Source: Desmodus rotundus
Taxonomy: Eukaryota; Chordata; Mammalia; Chiroptera; Phyllostomidae
Length of the DNA: 64,000 nt
Direction: 5' to 3'
Assembly: GCF_022682495.2 (NCBI RefSeq)
Contig: NC_071388.1
Span: 180,914,528 to 180,978,527, forward strand
The notes below the pieces were generated by a model. That model was not told the origin of the DNA and did no database searches. It was given only the letters and a program-made list of their open reading frames with translations. Numbering within the stretch: position 1 is the first letter of the stretch; every line of letters starts with the position of its first letter. A program made the translations under genes and the position numbers. Shown here piece by piece: positions 50,773 to 61,534 of this stretch.

Positions 50773-50809
50773 TGCAGCTTCACACAGTGGGCTTCCGTGT
50801 GAAGCTGCA
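50773..50809. other. Perfect 13-bp inverted repeat with 11-base loop
   Basis: TGCAGCTTCACAC at 50773-50785 and its exact complement GTGTGAAGCTGCA at 50797-50809 flank AGTGGGCTTCC. The pairing does not extend cleanly outward, so the stem is shorter than a typical microRNA precursor. It sits in a repeat-free block. Confidence 0.8.
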
Positions 50810-51718
50810 GCAGCAGGCACATCACATCAGCTTGGGCTGTGGCAGTGAAGTGAGGGCTGTGTATCTGAAGCCGCGCCAAAACCAGCCCCTGCAAAACAGT
50901 CAGTGCAGGCGTGAATTTTATGGCTTCCCCGTATGCAAACTCCCATTAGTCACGCGTTGATTGATCCATTCCTCCAGGAGCTTCATTTCCAAATGCAAAG
51001 GCAGCCTTTCAGTGCAGCCCCACTGTAACACTGCCTTTGTTACCCCCTCCTTATATTTAAAGCTACTTCATAATGAGACCTTATTTAGATTTAAATGTTT
51101 AGACCCATTATGACTGGGGCAGCTTCCTGAATGGTGACATGGTGCGGTTCCTGTATTTTTATGCGCATATACGAGCGCACACAATTTCACCATCTTTCTC
51201 AAAGACGTCTTCATAGGCAAATAAATGTAGTGAATATGAATAAAAGGTGGAGAGACTACATTACTCCCTTCACATCAGCTAAGTTCAGTGATTAAAGCAG
51301 AAACAGATCTTGGTCCAGAAATTTGCTAAAATTCAACATTACTGTGAAACATCTAAAATAAGCAGAAACTATTTTTTCCCTTTTTCTCTCATTTTTTTTT
51401 AAACTTGATATTCCTGTCTTAGTTAACTATTTTCCTCTGGGAATTGTATGCAATATTCATAGTTAGATTTGAAGTCAGAATTCAGTTACTGACAATTTTC
51501 TAAGGGTATGTTCAGAGCTAGGCTATCTAAAAATGACAAGGATGGATGCTTACTATATCTGACCATGGCTGTATTTTTTTTTTTGAGAGGGATAAGCAAG
51601 ACTAGTATAAACATCTAAAAAGGAAATGTCTCTGTAAGCCATAGTTTTTACTGTTTTTTCTTAATGTGGTACAATATATTATGTTTGGCCCAGGAGGCAC
51701 TGGAAAAAGAACAGTTCA

Positions 51719-51782
51719 TTTATGTTTATTCCATAAGTGTGGGTCTTTGCTGATCACACAACTGTGTATGTGGATTGAAAAC
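51719..51782 (+). repeat. Copy B of a 64-bp sequence repeated from 50137
   Basis: Starts TTTATGTTTATTCCATAAGT and ends GTGGATTGAAAAC, 18 bp before the Tigger/MER2 element. The shared core CTGATCACACA-CTGTGTA is the best conserved part. Confidence 0.85.
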
Positions 51783-51800
51783 TCCTGTCTAATGTAACTA

Positions 51801-52103
51801 CAGTTGACCATGAATAATGCAGGGGTTTATGGGCATAGTCAAAAATTCAAGCGTAACTTTTGACTCCCCAAAACTTAACTACTAACAGCCTACAATTGAC
51901 CAGAAGCCAATCACATCAACAGTTAACACATTTATGTATGTTACATGTATTATGTTCTGTAATCTTGTAATACAGTAAGCTAGAGAAGAGAAAATGTTAT
52001 TAAGAAAATCAAATGGAAGAAAAAATACATTTGCATTATTTATTTAGAAAAATCCAAGTACAAGTGACCCTTGTACTTGGACTCAAACCCATGTTAATGT
52101 AAC
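51801..52103 (-). mobile_element. Tigger/MER2-type DNA transposon remnant
   Basis: The left end CAGTTGACCATGAATAATGC and the right part AAGTGACCCTTGTACTTGG... CAAACCCATGTTAATG are the two diverged ends of a Tigger2/MER2 element. Inside are AACTTTTGACTCCCCAAAAC and AAGCTAGAGAAGAGAAAATG, both complements of known MER2 segments. It is non-autonomous and non-coding; the right terminus is degraded. Confidence 0.8.
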
Positions 52104-52165
52104 TAATAACTAAGTATGATACTTACTTGGAAGGACGTGGCTGGTATGGTACTAATGACAGTAAT

Positions 52166-52291
52166 CGGCGTGAATGTTAGAACTTTATTTAAAAGAGCGA
52201 CATCGGAAGGGCATCGTGTAATGTTAACACATAACTGCAGTGCACTGTACACACCGCGCCGTCGTGCTCATTGTCGGACGCACACTGTCGA
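52166..52291. promoter_or_regulatory. Isolated CpG-dense patch (12 CpG in 126 bp)
   Basis: Counted directly: 12 CpG dinucleotides between the Tigger/MER2 remnant and the L1 3'UTR fragment, including CACCGCGCCGTCG. It is too short for a CpG island and no known repeat was recognised in it. A regulatory role is inference only. Confidence 0.35.
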
Positions 52292-52377
52292 TGACTTTCC
52301 TGGGTTGAATGCAGGTGTTTTTGTTCTTGTTTTTCTTCACGTCTTGGCTTCTTTTAAAAAGAGAGAGAGAAACGGGA

Positions 52378-52640
52378 TGATACTGGTCAAGGGGTGCAAA
52401 CTTCCAGTTACAAGATTGAACAGGTTCTCGGGATAATGTACAGTATGGTGATTGTAGCAAATAATACTCTATCGTCTACTTGAAAGTTGTCGAGAGTAGA
52501 TCTTAAATGTTCTCACCACACACACAAAAAATGGTGATTATGGGTTGAATGCAGATGTTGGCTAATGCAATGGTGGTAAATTGTTTTGCAATATGTAAGT
52601 GTATCAAGTCAACACCTTAACTTACACAATGGTATATAGG
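52378..52640 (+). mobile_element. L1 3'UTR fragment
   Basis: GATACTGGTCAAGGGGTGCA, TAATGTACAGTATGGTGATT, AGTAGATCTTAAATGTTCTC and a CACACACA run in the usual order of an L1 3'UTR. There is no remaining ORF2. The left boundary abuts an unassigned CpG-dense segment. Confidence 0.78.
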
Positions 52641-52789
52641 TAAATTTCTGTATCTGTATCTACAAGTGTGGGTGTTTGTATATGTGGAGAGAGAGGGGAA
52701 GCTATCTCTTTAGCACAATCAATGAATAATAGAGGACAACTTAACACAAGGGCCACTGAAGGATGCTCACAAGACCTAAATCCTTCGCA

Positions 52790-53166
52790 TAGCCTTGTAG
52801 GCCTTTCATGTCCTGGTCCCTGCGCATCTCCGACCTCATCTTCCACCCCAGAAGCCTCACCCTCTGCCTCCCTCCTTGCTTGCAGCCACTCTCTCTTCAT
52901 CTGTGCCTTACTCTTCATTCATGCTGGTCCCTCTGCTTAAAATACTTTCCCCTCACCTCCCATTCATCTCTTCTCACTGCCGATACAGCATACCTGTATA
53001 GAGGCACGTCTCCCTGTCATGTGATTTTATAGTTTTTATCACAATGTATAAGTATATATTTCTGTGATCATTTGATCAACATGTACATTTCTCTCTAGTC
53101 TGAACTGCTAGGAACTTTGGTGCCTTGTCACACATTAAGCATTCAAAAAGTATTCACTGAATGGAT
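52790..53166 (+). repeat. L2 LINE 3' fragment
   Basis: CCTCATCTTCCACCCCAGAA, TGCAGCCACTCTCTCTTCAT, CCTCTGCTTAAAATACTTTC and AGCATTCAAAAAGTATTCAC are in L2 order up to the 3' terminus. Confidence 0.65.
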
Positions 53167-53643
53167 TTTTAAAGAGAGAAAAGAGAAAAGGTGAGAAAGA
53201 ACTTAGATTTGAAGAAGTTACTGTTTTTTAATATGGAGGTTAGAAAAACTAAAAACCATAAAAATGTGGGAATAGGAAAAATTGGAGGAATCTTGAGTCA
53301 CATACGTACAAATACGTATTTTGTGTTAGAGTCCTCAGTAAAACCCACATAGTAGCATTTTTAAGTGTTACGATTGAAAACCAGCTTTCTGATCTATATT
53401 GGCAGAATCTCTACAAGTCATATTCCCATAATTTGTACTGTTTTCTTGTTATAATCTAACTATTCTTATATATAACAGTTCTATATGGAGAAAGCTACCT
53501 ATTTTCTAACATAATTAGGCAAGAGGCTCTACTGCTTTATTAAATGTTCTAGTCGATCAAGTCACATTACACAATCTTACCCACACAATCCACATGCCAG
53601 GAATCTGGTTATGTAAACTGCAGGTGTCTCTCAAACTCAGCTG

Positions 53644-53742
53644 GCCGTAAATCACCATTGGTGCGGACATGTGAAGACTGTGCGGTGCTTTCGCGGTCAT
53701 CGTTGCCTGTGCACCACGCAGTGCTCTCGTGTTTGCCGGTAG
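53644..53742. promoter_or_regulatory. Isolated CpG-rich patch about 0.8 kb before the second coding exon
   Basis: Nine CpG in about 100 bases (for example TTTCGCGGTCATCG) in otherwise CpG-poor AT-rich intron. No repeat family was recognised. A regulatory role is inference only. Confidence 0.3.
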
Positions 53743-54567
53743 CAGCTGCAGGAGTCCCCTTGATAGAAAGCTGGGTGAGCCAGGTTTGCTAAAGTAGAAT
53801 GAGCATCCTATAGTAATTGCAAGTTCTGTGAGATAAAGATCAATTGAATCTATTAGGCCAGATGAAAGAATACATGCTAAATTTGACTAATAAATACATA
53901 TAGGTCATTAAAAATTGAATGTCAGCCTAGTCTACTGAAATTCTTAGCTCTCATGTATGTGTTTACTATATTTTAAATGTTTGGTTTGCAGAAGTGTGTT
54001 TGGGAATGTTTGCTGTATTATGGCTCAGACTGCCATTTCAAAAATACAATGCCCCACATTTTTATACCTCTATAAACATTAATGGAGTTTCACAGCCTAC
54101 TTGTATGAACCTCGAGACGACTGTTTCCACTGTGCAGATAAGAGAAGCTGAAGCATGAGGCTATTTCTGCATGTTTTCCAAAGATACCCCCTGAGCCAGT
54201 GGGGAAGAGAGCCTGAGACAGAAAACATCTGTGTCCTCACTGAAAAGTATCTTGTGTGCATCTGGAGTCTTGGGGGAGGGTAAATGGCTGAAGTGGAGTT
54301 GGCTTTTCACATTTGCTACTACAGTCCTAACAAGGGGATCTTTGTAAGAAATGCCTACACCATAAGGTGGGTAGCAATCAAGGTGATTGCAAGGATGAAG
54401 GAGGATGAATTTTTACTGGTCTGAAATGCCTTGAGCCTGCTCGACAGCAAGAAGGTAGATTAGTTGTCTTCTCAAAGTCTTTCTAACAGTTACAATTCTA
54501 TCCAGTGAGAAGTTCACGGGTGGAAAATATTTAAAGTTTTTACTTCTCACTCTCTTTTCTTTTACAG

Positions 54568-54676
54568 ATCTATGCCGTTCGGACAGTTGTTCCCAACAAA
54601 AGCAATAATGAAATAGTCCTAGTGCTCCAGCAGTTTGACTTTAATGTAGACAAAGCAGTGCAGGCCTTTGTGGATG
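54568..54676 (+). CDS. SPATS2L: SPATS2L second coding exon (codons 14-49 plus one base; UBA-like module)
   Basis: The exon follows a long pyrimidine tract ending in TTTTACAG (54560-54567) and precedes the donor GTAAGT at 54677. It is 109 nt, enters in phase 0 and leaves one base of codon 50. It encodes residues 14-49, including VVPNKSNNEIVLVLQQFD and VDKAVQAFVDG. The pattern of an N-terminal asparagine-rich turn, a hydrophobic helix and a second helix beginning DKAV is that of the UBA-like fold placed at the N-terminus of SPATS2 and SPATS2L. Human SPATS2L, as I recall it, has Ser where this sequence has Thr at residue 18; otherwise this stretch looks almost invariant. The preceding intron is 20,197 bp. 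Confidence 0.97.
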
Positions 54677-57600
54677 GTAAGTGTACATGTCCCCTGAAGC
54701 TGAAGATGTTGAACTAAATATTCCATGCATTTCTGTGTGTTTTTTTAAAGGTGTTGAATACCAATTCATTACTAATATTTTCTCATTAAAATATACATCT
54801 TTTAAAAAACATATATACATACTCAATAAGAAAACAGTTTAGAGTTTTTTATCATTAAAAAAACACTATAGATATTTTCTAAATATTTTCTAAATGATTC
54901 CGATTATAATGTTGCTAATTCCATTGTCTACCAATCATTCAGACTCGTTGTTAAACGTGTGCTTCATTTGATGGCGCCCTTGTGAGTGGCGGGTGATGTG
55001 CCTTATTCCTAATTGAGAAGACTGGTTTATTCTTTAAATCTTTACTTTATGATTTTGAGTTTGCCTAACTAATTATAATAGCAGCTCATCTTGTCTACTT
55101 CTAGAACCTTTTTGCTTTAAAAAATTTTTTTTTCAGACAGCCCATTGCCAATGATATAGAAGCTCAAGTCTCAGAATGTTTTTATCCTATAAATGTTTCC
55201 CTTCACTGCTTTAGCTTTCCTATAAACTATGAGGTAATTCTCTTCTCCTAATAAAATTAAGTTTTATTTATGAACAAAGATCTCACACCTGTCCTTGGTT
55301 ATCATAATGTATTTTGTCCTGGTATTAGTTTCTGTTTTGTAAACATGGACCAGCTGAATACAATCTGACAAATAAGGTCAGGGAAGACTTACAGGCACAT
55401 TTCTCAATAGTGTCCTATTCACACTTGTTAAGGACACTGACTGACTGATTTTCCTAGGAGTAGAATAATCTTCCCAAGTCTCTCCAAGTGTAATTGCATT
55501 TTCGGCAAGGTCTCGAAACCAGGCAGCATGTTCACATTCTGAGGTCTACAGTCAAGGTTTAGGGTCCTAATTGAATTGAAAAATGATTATCATTTAAAAC
55601 AGACCTGCAAGCAGACCCATAGTGCATAGCCTCTCCGCTTTTCCCTGATCCATGGAGTAGCAGGTACAGAATCTTCAGTCATTAAAGAACAAATAGTAGA
55701 GAGGGCAATATTAATCTGACTTTGCAGCATTCGGCGCAATTTGTCTCAAGAAGGGAATTTTGGAACTATGCACATCCTGGCTAGATAATCTCTTTTCGGG
55801 TTTCACTTGCCAATATCACTCACATGGAAAAAGAGCTGTAGGAAAGGGAAAGGTTAGTATTCCCATCCCTCCCCACCCTCACTTGGATTCAGGCCCCCCG
55901 CAATGAAAGTTTTTATTACAAAGTGATTCTGATGAAATGCACAGATGCTCAGTAGCTGATACACTGTCATCAAATCCATTTGTATTTAAATAGAGCCCCT
56001 TGCTTGTCCTCCTCAAAATGTTCACCTAGTCAGTGTTGAGGTCTAATTTTTTTAAAAAAAGAAGAAGAACTCATTGATCTCTGAGAAACCTCTTGTCATT
56101 TTGGTTGGGGGCCAATCAGACAACTTGCTTAAAAAAGCACTGAGAATCAAAAATATTTGTTAGGAATCACTTACGTGGCATGTTGAAAGCACTATTTCCA
56201 AGTGGCCTAAAAAACCCCAAGCAGTTTCAGTATAATTAAAATGTAACAATAACAGTCTCAAAATTCTCTGTAAACATGGGAATTTCTTCTTCGGAATTAC
56301 CCTCCAAAAGTTCAATTTTAAAAATTACAGTAGAATTTATATCAAGATATGAAAACCAGAAGAATAATTGAATATTGCAATTGAAAGCAGGAAGCAACTC
56401 CATCTCCTTCCTCTGATTAAAAAGGACATTATTTTGACACTTTCTTACACCTAAATTTTCTGTAGGAAACTGAACTTTAGCTGTAAGTAAGGACTACCCT
56501 AGTGATTATTAGCTGCCGGCATGACTTACCAAGAAACCTAATGAAAGTGACTTCCTAAAGTTCTTCTAAAGGAAAATACTGTGAAGCATTAAGTCTCTGG
56601 GAAAATTACAGAAAGATCAGACCAGTTAATAAAAAGTCTGAATTAGAGCTTACTTTTAAGCACAGTCTTATTATTTCAAGTACATATAACTCAAAAAGCC
56701 TAAGAGGAGCATTGAATTGGAAACTTTGAATAGATAGGAATAATTAGCCTGTCTAAATTATGGTCAAAGCAGTATGGCCTCTGCTTATCCAACAGGGACG
56801 GTAGACTGAATATGGGGACCCTACTAATATGAAATTTGTTATAAAGACCAGGCTGCAGTTTATCTTTATTGGGCCAACACACTCATAGTAGAGAACTATC
56901 AGTATAATGAGATTGTATAAGAATGCTTCTGTTGTTAAAAGAATATATTTAAAAGCTATTCCTTTAGAAGTACCTGTTTATATGAAAAAAAAACCTGATG
57001 CATTCATTATCAATAAGTTATTGTTGAAATCACCCCCAGCACAGCTGGAATGAGTGGAAGAAGTTTGTTAGAAGAGGTAGAAACTTTCCCTGTAGCTGAC
57101 CAATGGTAACACACTTCTCTGAAAATGTTGTGCAACGTTATCACCACGTTAGGCTTTTCCTCAGAGTCAGTGTAGTTCCACATTTGGGTGTGAATGGCAT
57201 TGACAGATCCTGGGACTCAGTTGTCATTTGATGAACTCCTTTTGTTTCAAAGTAGATGCCTTGAAAAGACCACATCCCTTCCCTATCCAGTGATGAGGGC
57301 AGAACTAGCATCAGATAATCTGTTCTCCTTATAATGAGGGGAGGCAGAAAGAAGAGCAGGAATGGCTAGTAAAAAGCTATGATTCATATGCAAAACACAC
57401 TCAAAATCCCATGTTTCGTCAAGAAGATTATAGGTATTTTGACTCATATATCAAACAGAACAATTTTAATTCTATTTATGGCAATAAAGCTATCAGAAAA
57501 TTCTCAAGATATATTTCATTTTCTCTAAGACAACATAATGATAAAAAAGTAAGCTTCGTGTAGTAGGGCTTAATATTTTGATAAAACCAAGATCATGCAG

Positions 57601-57778
57601 TGAATTAAATGAAAATCTGGAAATAAAACATGAGACTGGCATTTTTATTAAGGTAGGATGTATCAAAACAAATGAAAACGCCAAGAAAAAATTGCTACCA
57701 AGATGGAAAGACTGAGATGAATTCTGTGTGGGGTTTTATTGTGTGAACACACGTTAAAGATCCTCTGTCTCTGTCCAG
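54677..57778 (+). other. SPATS2L: SPATS2L intron between second and third coding exons (3,102 bp)
   Basis: Intron with GT (GTAAGT) and AG ends. The sequence is AT-rich, and I recognised no SINE, LINE or LTR copy in it. That makes it the longest repeat-poor stretch of the right half of the window. No other gene is evident. Confidence 0.93.
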
Positions 57779-57828
57779 GCAGTGCAATTCAAGTTCTGAA
57801 AGAATGGAACATGACGGGGAAAAAGAAG
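57779..57828 (+). CDS. SPATS2L: SPATS2L third coding exon (rest of codon 50 to codon 66)
   Basis: This short 50-nt exon follows the acceptor tract TCTCTGTCCAG and precedes the donor GTAAGA at 57829. It enters in phase 1, completing Gly50, and ends in phase 0. It encodes SAIQVLKEWNMTGKKK (51-66), the last helix of the UBA-like module with its Trp59, then the first basic residues. Together with the preceding 109-nt exon it makes 159 nt, exactly 53 codons, so the pair can be skipped without shifting the frame. The intron on its left is 3,102 bp. The match to SPATS2L is clear despite the exon's size because the frame joins on both sides. Confidence 0.96.
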
Positions 57829-58744
57829 GTAAGATTCATGTGGACTGTAAATTAGTAACACCTTCAGTCAAAACTTTTATGGTTGTTACCATTTTAACAA
57901 AGCTGCCAATTTTATGCGTCTCCCAAATATGTTAGTATATACACCCAGAAAGCTTCCAAATTCATGGCTCTCCAATTACCAGCCACCCTCCCTACTAATG
58001 CCTTGTTTTTCTCTTCAGTGTTTTTAACCACCAGGTATGCTTCAGAAGTCCCCGAGTTTTTCTTTTTAAGTGTTAAGGGGAGCCTCGCTTGAGAATTCAA
58101 AGGATTCAAGTCGTTAACTTGCCTGAACATATCCTGAAGCACAAAGGGAAAAATTAGGGAGTGTTTTAAAGATACTTGAAAAAGTTCTAAATATATTTTC
58201 ACATGTTTTTCCAACTGAAAGAATCTGTCCAAAGCTGTGCTGAGATACTTTTTTGTTGAGTTCTAAGCTAGATTTTTTTTTAATAAAAGAAGAGAAAAAA
58301 GAAAACACTTTCAAATCATAGTAAGAGACCTATTTTTCTTTCTTGAGAACCGTGGCAGACTCCTTCTTAAAAACAGAGGGAAGATGTTAATCTGCCCCTT
58401 TCAAATTATTTTGCTTCCTTGTCTAGTCACCAAGAGTGACTTCAGGACACATGTGAGGTGTACACGTGCACACTCTGGCCCTCTGTGTCCAGCACGCGCC
58501 TTCCTGATCTTGCAAATGTACTCAGTAGCCCCTGTGAGGCGCACCTCCCTCCTTGTTCTCGGCCTGGAACCTTCATGCCTTTCACAAAAAGTCTGCTCTT
58601 GTCCAAGCCGCTGCCCTGCCCTTCGCCACTTTTTGCCAGCAGGGCTTGCGATCTGGGTATCCCAGGATATGAGACACCGGTCTATCCTTCTCCGTGAGGG
58701 AAGATCACTGGCCTGCCAAACAGGTTTTAAACAAAACAAACAAG

Positions 58745-58766
58745 TATTATTATTATTATTATTATT
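58745..58766. repeat. (TAT)n trinucleotide microsatellite
   Basis: About seven TAT/ATT units. Confidence 0.95.
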
Positions 58767-60264
58767 GTACTTCCATAAAATCCCGAGGTCACTGGAATTA
58801 TTCTTTTCCCCTTTTTCTCTTTCTAGTTTCATGTAGAATAGGAAGAATTATGAGATTTTTTTCCTAGTCTTTGTGTGCCACCATCTTTGACAATCTCTGC
58901 TTATCTTTAATCATAGCTTCCCAGGCTTTTGTGTGAGATGCTGATGATTCACAAGCGATTGAAAGGCAGTATTTACACTCACATGGAAAAATGTCTCTGA
59001 TGGGAAAAAAGGAGCAGACAGCAGCTGCAGACCCAACTCATTACTGGGTCTCCCTCTTAGGGGTTCAGTGGGAAAGTGGTCTCCCCAGCCCAGCAGACAT
59101 GGGGCTTGTGTGGGAATGGGGGCCGCTGGCCTTTCCCGTCACCCAGGGAGTGTCCTTCTCTCCCTTTTCTGGAGGAGCAGTTACTCAGGGGCACGGTCAG
59201 GGTTTCAAAGGGAAAGGAAGGGAGGAGGGAGGAGAATTCAGAAGAGAAAGCTTTTTCTTTTTATTTCTTTTCCAAACGCGTTGAAGAACAAAGCCTGGCT
59301 GGTGTTCAGCCGGGGCCCACTGATGCAGCCCGCGGACAGGGTGTGTCCTGATGGGTCAGCGTCTGTTCTGAGTGGCTGAGGCCTGTACCGTACTGGATGT
59401 TAAGAACACTGAATATCCCCTGGGTACAAAATCAAAATCAATAAAGCATGCATGATAATTTGGAACAACACCTTAATTTCCTCTGAATTGTTATGTATAT
59501 TGACCATTATGACATTTCAGGAGAGAAACAGTAAAATTCTGTCATATTGTAATAACTCAGGTCTAAAAAATGTTAGTTGTCTGAAATGCAGGGCAGAGCA
59601 GTCTTGTAATGCTGTTCACCTGGCAGCCAAGAGGTCCAGGGGTCCTGCAGCACAGTCCAAACCTAGTGGACCCAGGTCAGTTGGGCATTATTTTGTAGCA
59701 GTTATCTGCTGCAGCATAAGTATTCATGGCAGTGATTCTGCGTCCTGTGCCTGGGCTCTCCCAGTTGTTTGGTGCCTGTTTTATAGACCCAGTGTGGACT
59801 CTGGGGGACCTGCCTTTTACATCCTCTTTTTGCAAGGATTTGCCTGCCTTTTTCCTGTCAGTCCTTCCCTCCATCTCCCCTTCTCCACAGAGGACCATAG
59901 CCTTGGTGTCCTCCTTGCCTCCCCCACCCTCATCTCCTCTTTACCAAAGCAGAGCTGTTTCTCCGGGGCTGCAGTAGCTGAATTCTAGCTCTTGTGGGGC
60001 ATGATCGCAGGATTTCACTGTGTTGCCACCCCTGTGGTGCATCATTGTGCTCAAATAATATGTCAGGATTGAAGCCATTCCTTGCTATTTTTTCCTTTTA
60101 GAGGAACCTTTTTGTTTACTATGTTTATGAAGGAAAAGTTTATACGACTTATTGTAAGAAAGGAAATATTTACTTACATTAAATTGAGTGGTTAATAAAG
60201 ATATGAGTTCTATATTAGCAGTTACGCCTGTTTGACCTAGCGAGTTGTTCAGTGCCACGAAGTC

Positions 60265-60470
60265 CTTGTTGATTCTTTGTTTGGGTGGGGAGGGGGGAAA
60301 CGGGAGAAGGGGAAGGGGCAAGCAAAAGAACACGAATGGAGGACTCATGGGCGTGGACCATGGTAGGGGGGATTGATTGTTGGAGTGGAGGGGATGGGGT
60401 TGGGGAGAACAATGGGGGAAAAGACAGGACAACTGTAACTGAACAATTAACAAAAAAGAAAGATATTTGA
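60265..60470 (+). mobile_element. G-rich L1 3'UTR remnant
   Basis: GAATGGAGGACTCATGGGCG, followed by repeated G runs and GACAGGACAACTGTAACTGA plus an A-rich end, resembles the bat L1 3'UTR also seen at 40951-41302. The left boundary is uncertain. It lies 320 bp before the acceptor of the exon at 60790. Confidence 0.6.
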
Positions 60471-60789
60471 TAGTAGCTCAAAAAAAATATGATAAAACAA
60501 AAGAAAAGGGTGTAGGTGTTTCACTTATTCTATTAGAAGAGCCAGGAAGCTATTTATATTTAGTAAATAATAACACAAGAATAAAGTCTGTGTTTTGCAT
60601 ACTCACAACTGTAAACTTACTTTTGCCACACCCTATTTTTTATATAACATCTATTTTATATATATATACACACACATTTATGTATATGATATCTTATATA
60701 AAACGTCTTATTTTGGTCTCTCGGGTTCATCTTATATTTCAAGGGTCGGAGCTGAGTAATATTATCTTCTCATTTGTCTGTCATTCTAG

Positions 60790-61036
60790 AACAATAAGAG
60801 AAAAAGAAGCAAGTCCAAGCAGCATCAAGGCAACAAAGATGCTAAAGACAAGGCGGAGAGGCCTGAAGCAGGGCCCCTGCAGCCACCGCCGCCACAGATA
60901 CAGAATGGCCACGTAAATGGCTGCGAGAAGGACAGCTCGTCCACTGATTCTGCCAGCGAAAAACCGGGCCTTATCCCTCGTGAGAAAGGTGTCTCAACAC
61001 TCGAGGAACCTTCAAAGGCTCTCCGTGGGGTCACAG
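60790..61036 (+). CDS. SPATS2L: SPATS2L fourth coding exon (codons 67-148 plus one base; basic and Ser/Pro-rich segment)
   Basis: The exon follows the acceptor tract TTTGTCTGTCATTCTAG and precedes the donor GTCAGT at 61037. It is 247 nt, enters in phase 0 and leaves one base of codon 149. It begins NNKRKRSKSKQ; with KKK at 64-66 from the previous exon this gives a basic cluster spanning the junction that could act as a nuclear or nucleolar targeting signal or bind RNA (inference). Next comes a proline-rich run with four Pro in a row (residues 98-101), then QIQNG, an acidic/serine patch KDSSSTDSASEK and LEEPSKALRGVT at the end. The central and C-terminal SPATS2-family coiled-coil region is not in the window. 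Human SPATS2L, as I remember it, has one Gln inside the proline run and differs at several residues around 107-135, consistent with a disordered linker evolving faster than the UBA-like part. Confidence 0.97.
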
Positions 61037-61534
61037 GTCAGTAACTGTTCAGTATGGTTGCTTAGGAAGACATAGAAGAAAAGGATGCAAAGAGAACCTG
61101 CTGGCTCAGTCACTGCTGCAGTCGATACTGTTGGAAGGGAAGCACTGTTCTTCAGTGCACACGGATTCAAACAGTCTTCCTGCAGGAGGGTGGGGAAGGG
61201 AGGGATGTAACGGGGCGAGGATAAATGCTCAGTCTAGTCCTGCACGGAGTCAAAGGATTATTTTTTTTCTTAAAAACACAGTTCTAGTCTGTATTAGGAT
61301 CATTAGGAGAATAGAAATTCCAAGTTTAAAGAAATTTTCTTTCTAAACACCTTTGCTGGGATAAGGGAGGGTAAATGGTGACAAAAGGAAATATTTTTAA
61401 AAGATAGTATTTTATACTATGTGACAGAACATAATCTTCTAGGGTGTTAGAATCTGGAATGTTAATTATTTGGGCTACAGCTATATATTAATGAATCTAC
61501 AGAGACTAGTCCTTTTTTTAATTCTTTTCTCTTT

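Larger units (their letters stand above)
34371..54567 (+). other. SPATS2L: SPATS2L intron between first and second coding exons (20,197 bp)
   Basis: The intron runs from GTAAGA to TTTTACAG. It separates the 13-codon ATG exon from the UBA-like exon. It carries most of the recognisable transposon copies in the window (VES SINE, bat L1, L1M, MLT1, MER5-type, Tigger/MER2, L2 and MIR) plus CpG-dense and enhancer-like blocks. No further coding exon or reverse-strand gene was seen. Confidence 0.93.
57829..60789 (+). other. SPATS2L: SPATS2L intron between third and fourth coding exons (2,961 bp)
   Basis: Intron with GTAAGA donor and TCTAG acceptor. Contents: a GC-richer, possibly L2-derived block around 58440-58680, a TTA microsatellite at 58745-58766 and a G-rich L1 3' end at about 60265-60470. 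The larger open frames here, such as 59452-59988, show no protein family features. Confidence 0.92.

Noticed and set aside
50773..50809. microRNA precursor
   Set aside because: The stem is only 13 bp and does not extend; kept as a hairpin finding only.
58384..58836. Overlapping 143-150-residue open frames on both strands
   Set aside because: Both strands open over the same GC-richer, possibly L2-derived block; neither shows a known motif.
59452..59988. 178-residue open frame on the plus strand
   Set aside because: Lies in the intron between two real SPATS2L exons, has no family features, and other frames over the same bases are equally open because the sequence is pyrimidine-rich.
60467..60916. 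149-residue open frame crossing the start of the fourth coding exon
   Set aside because: It reads the exon at 60790 in a different frame from the one that joins the other SPATS2L exons, and its N-terminal part is intron.
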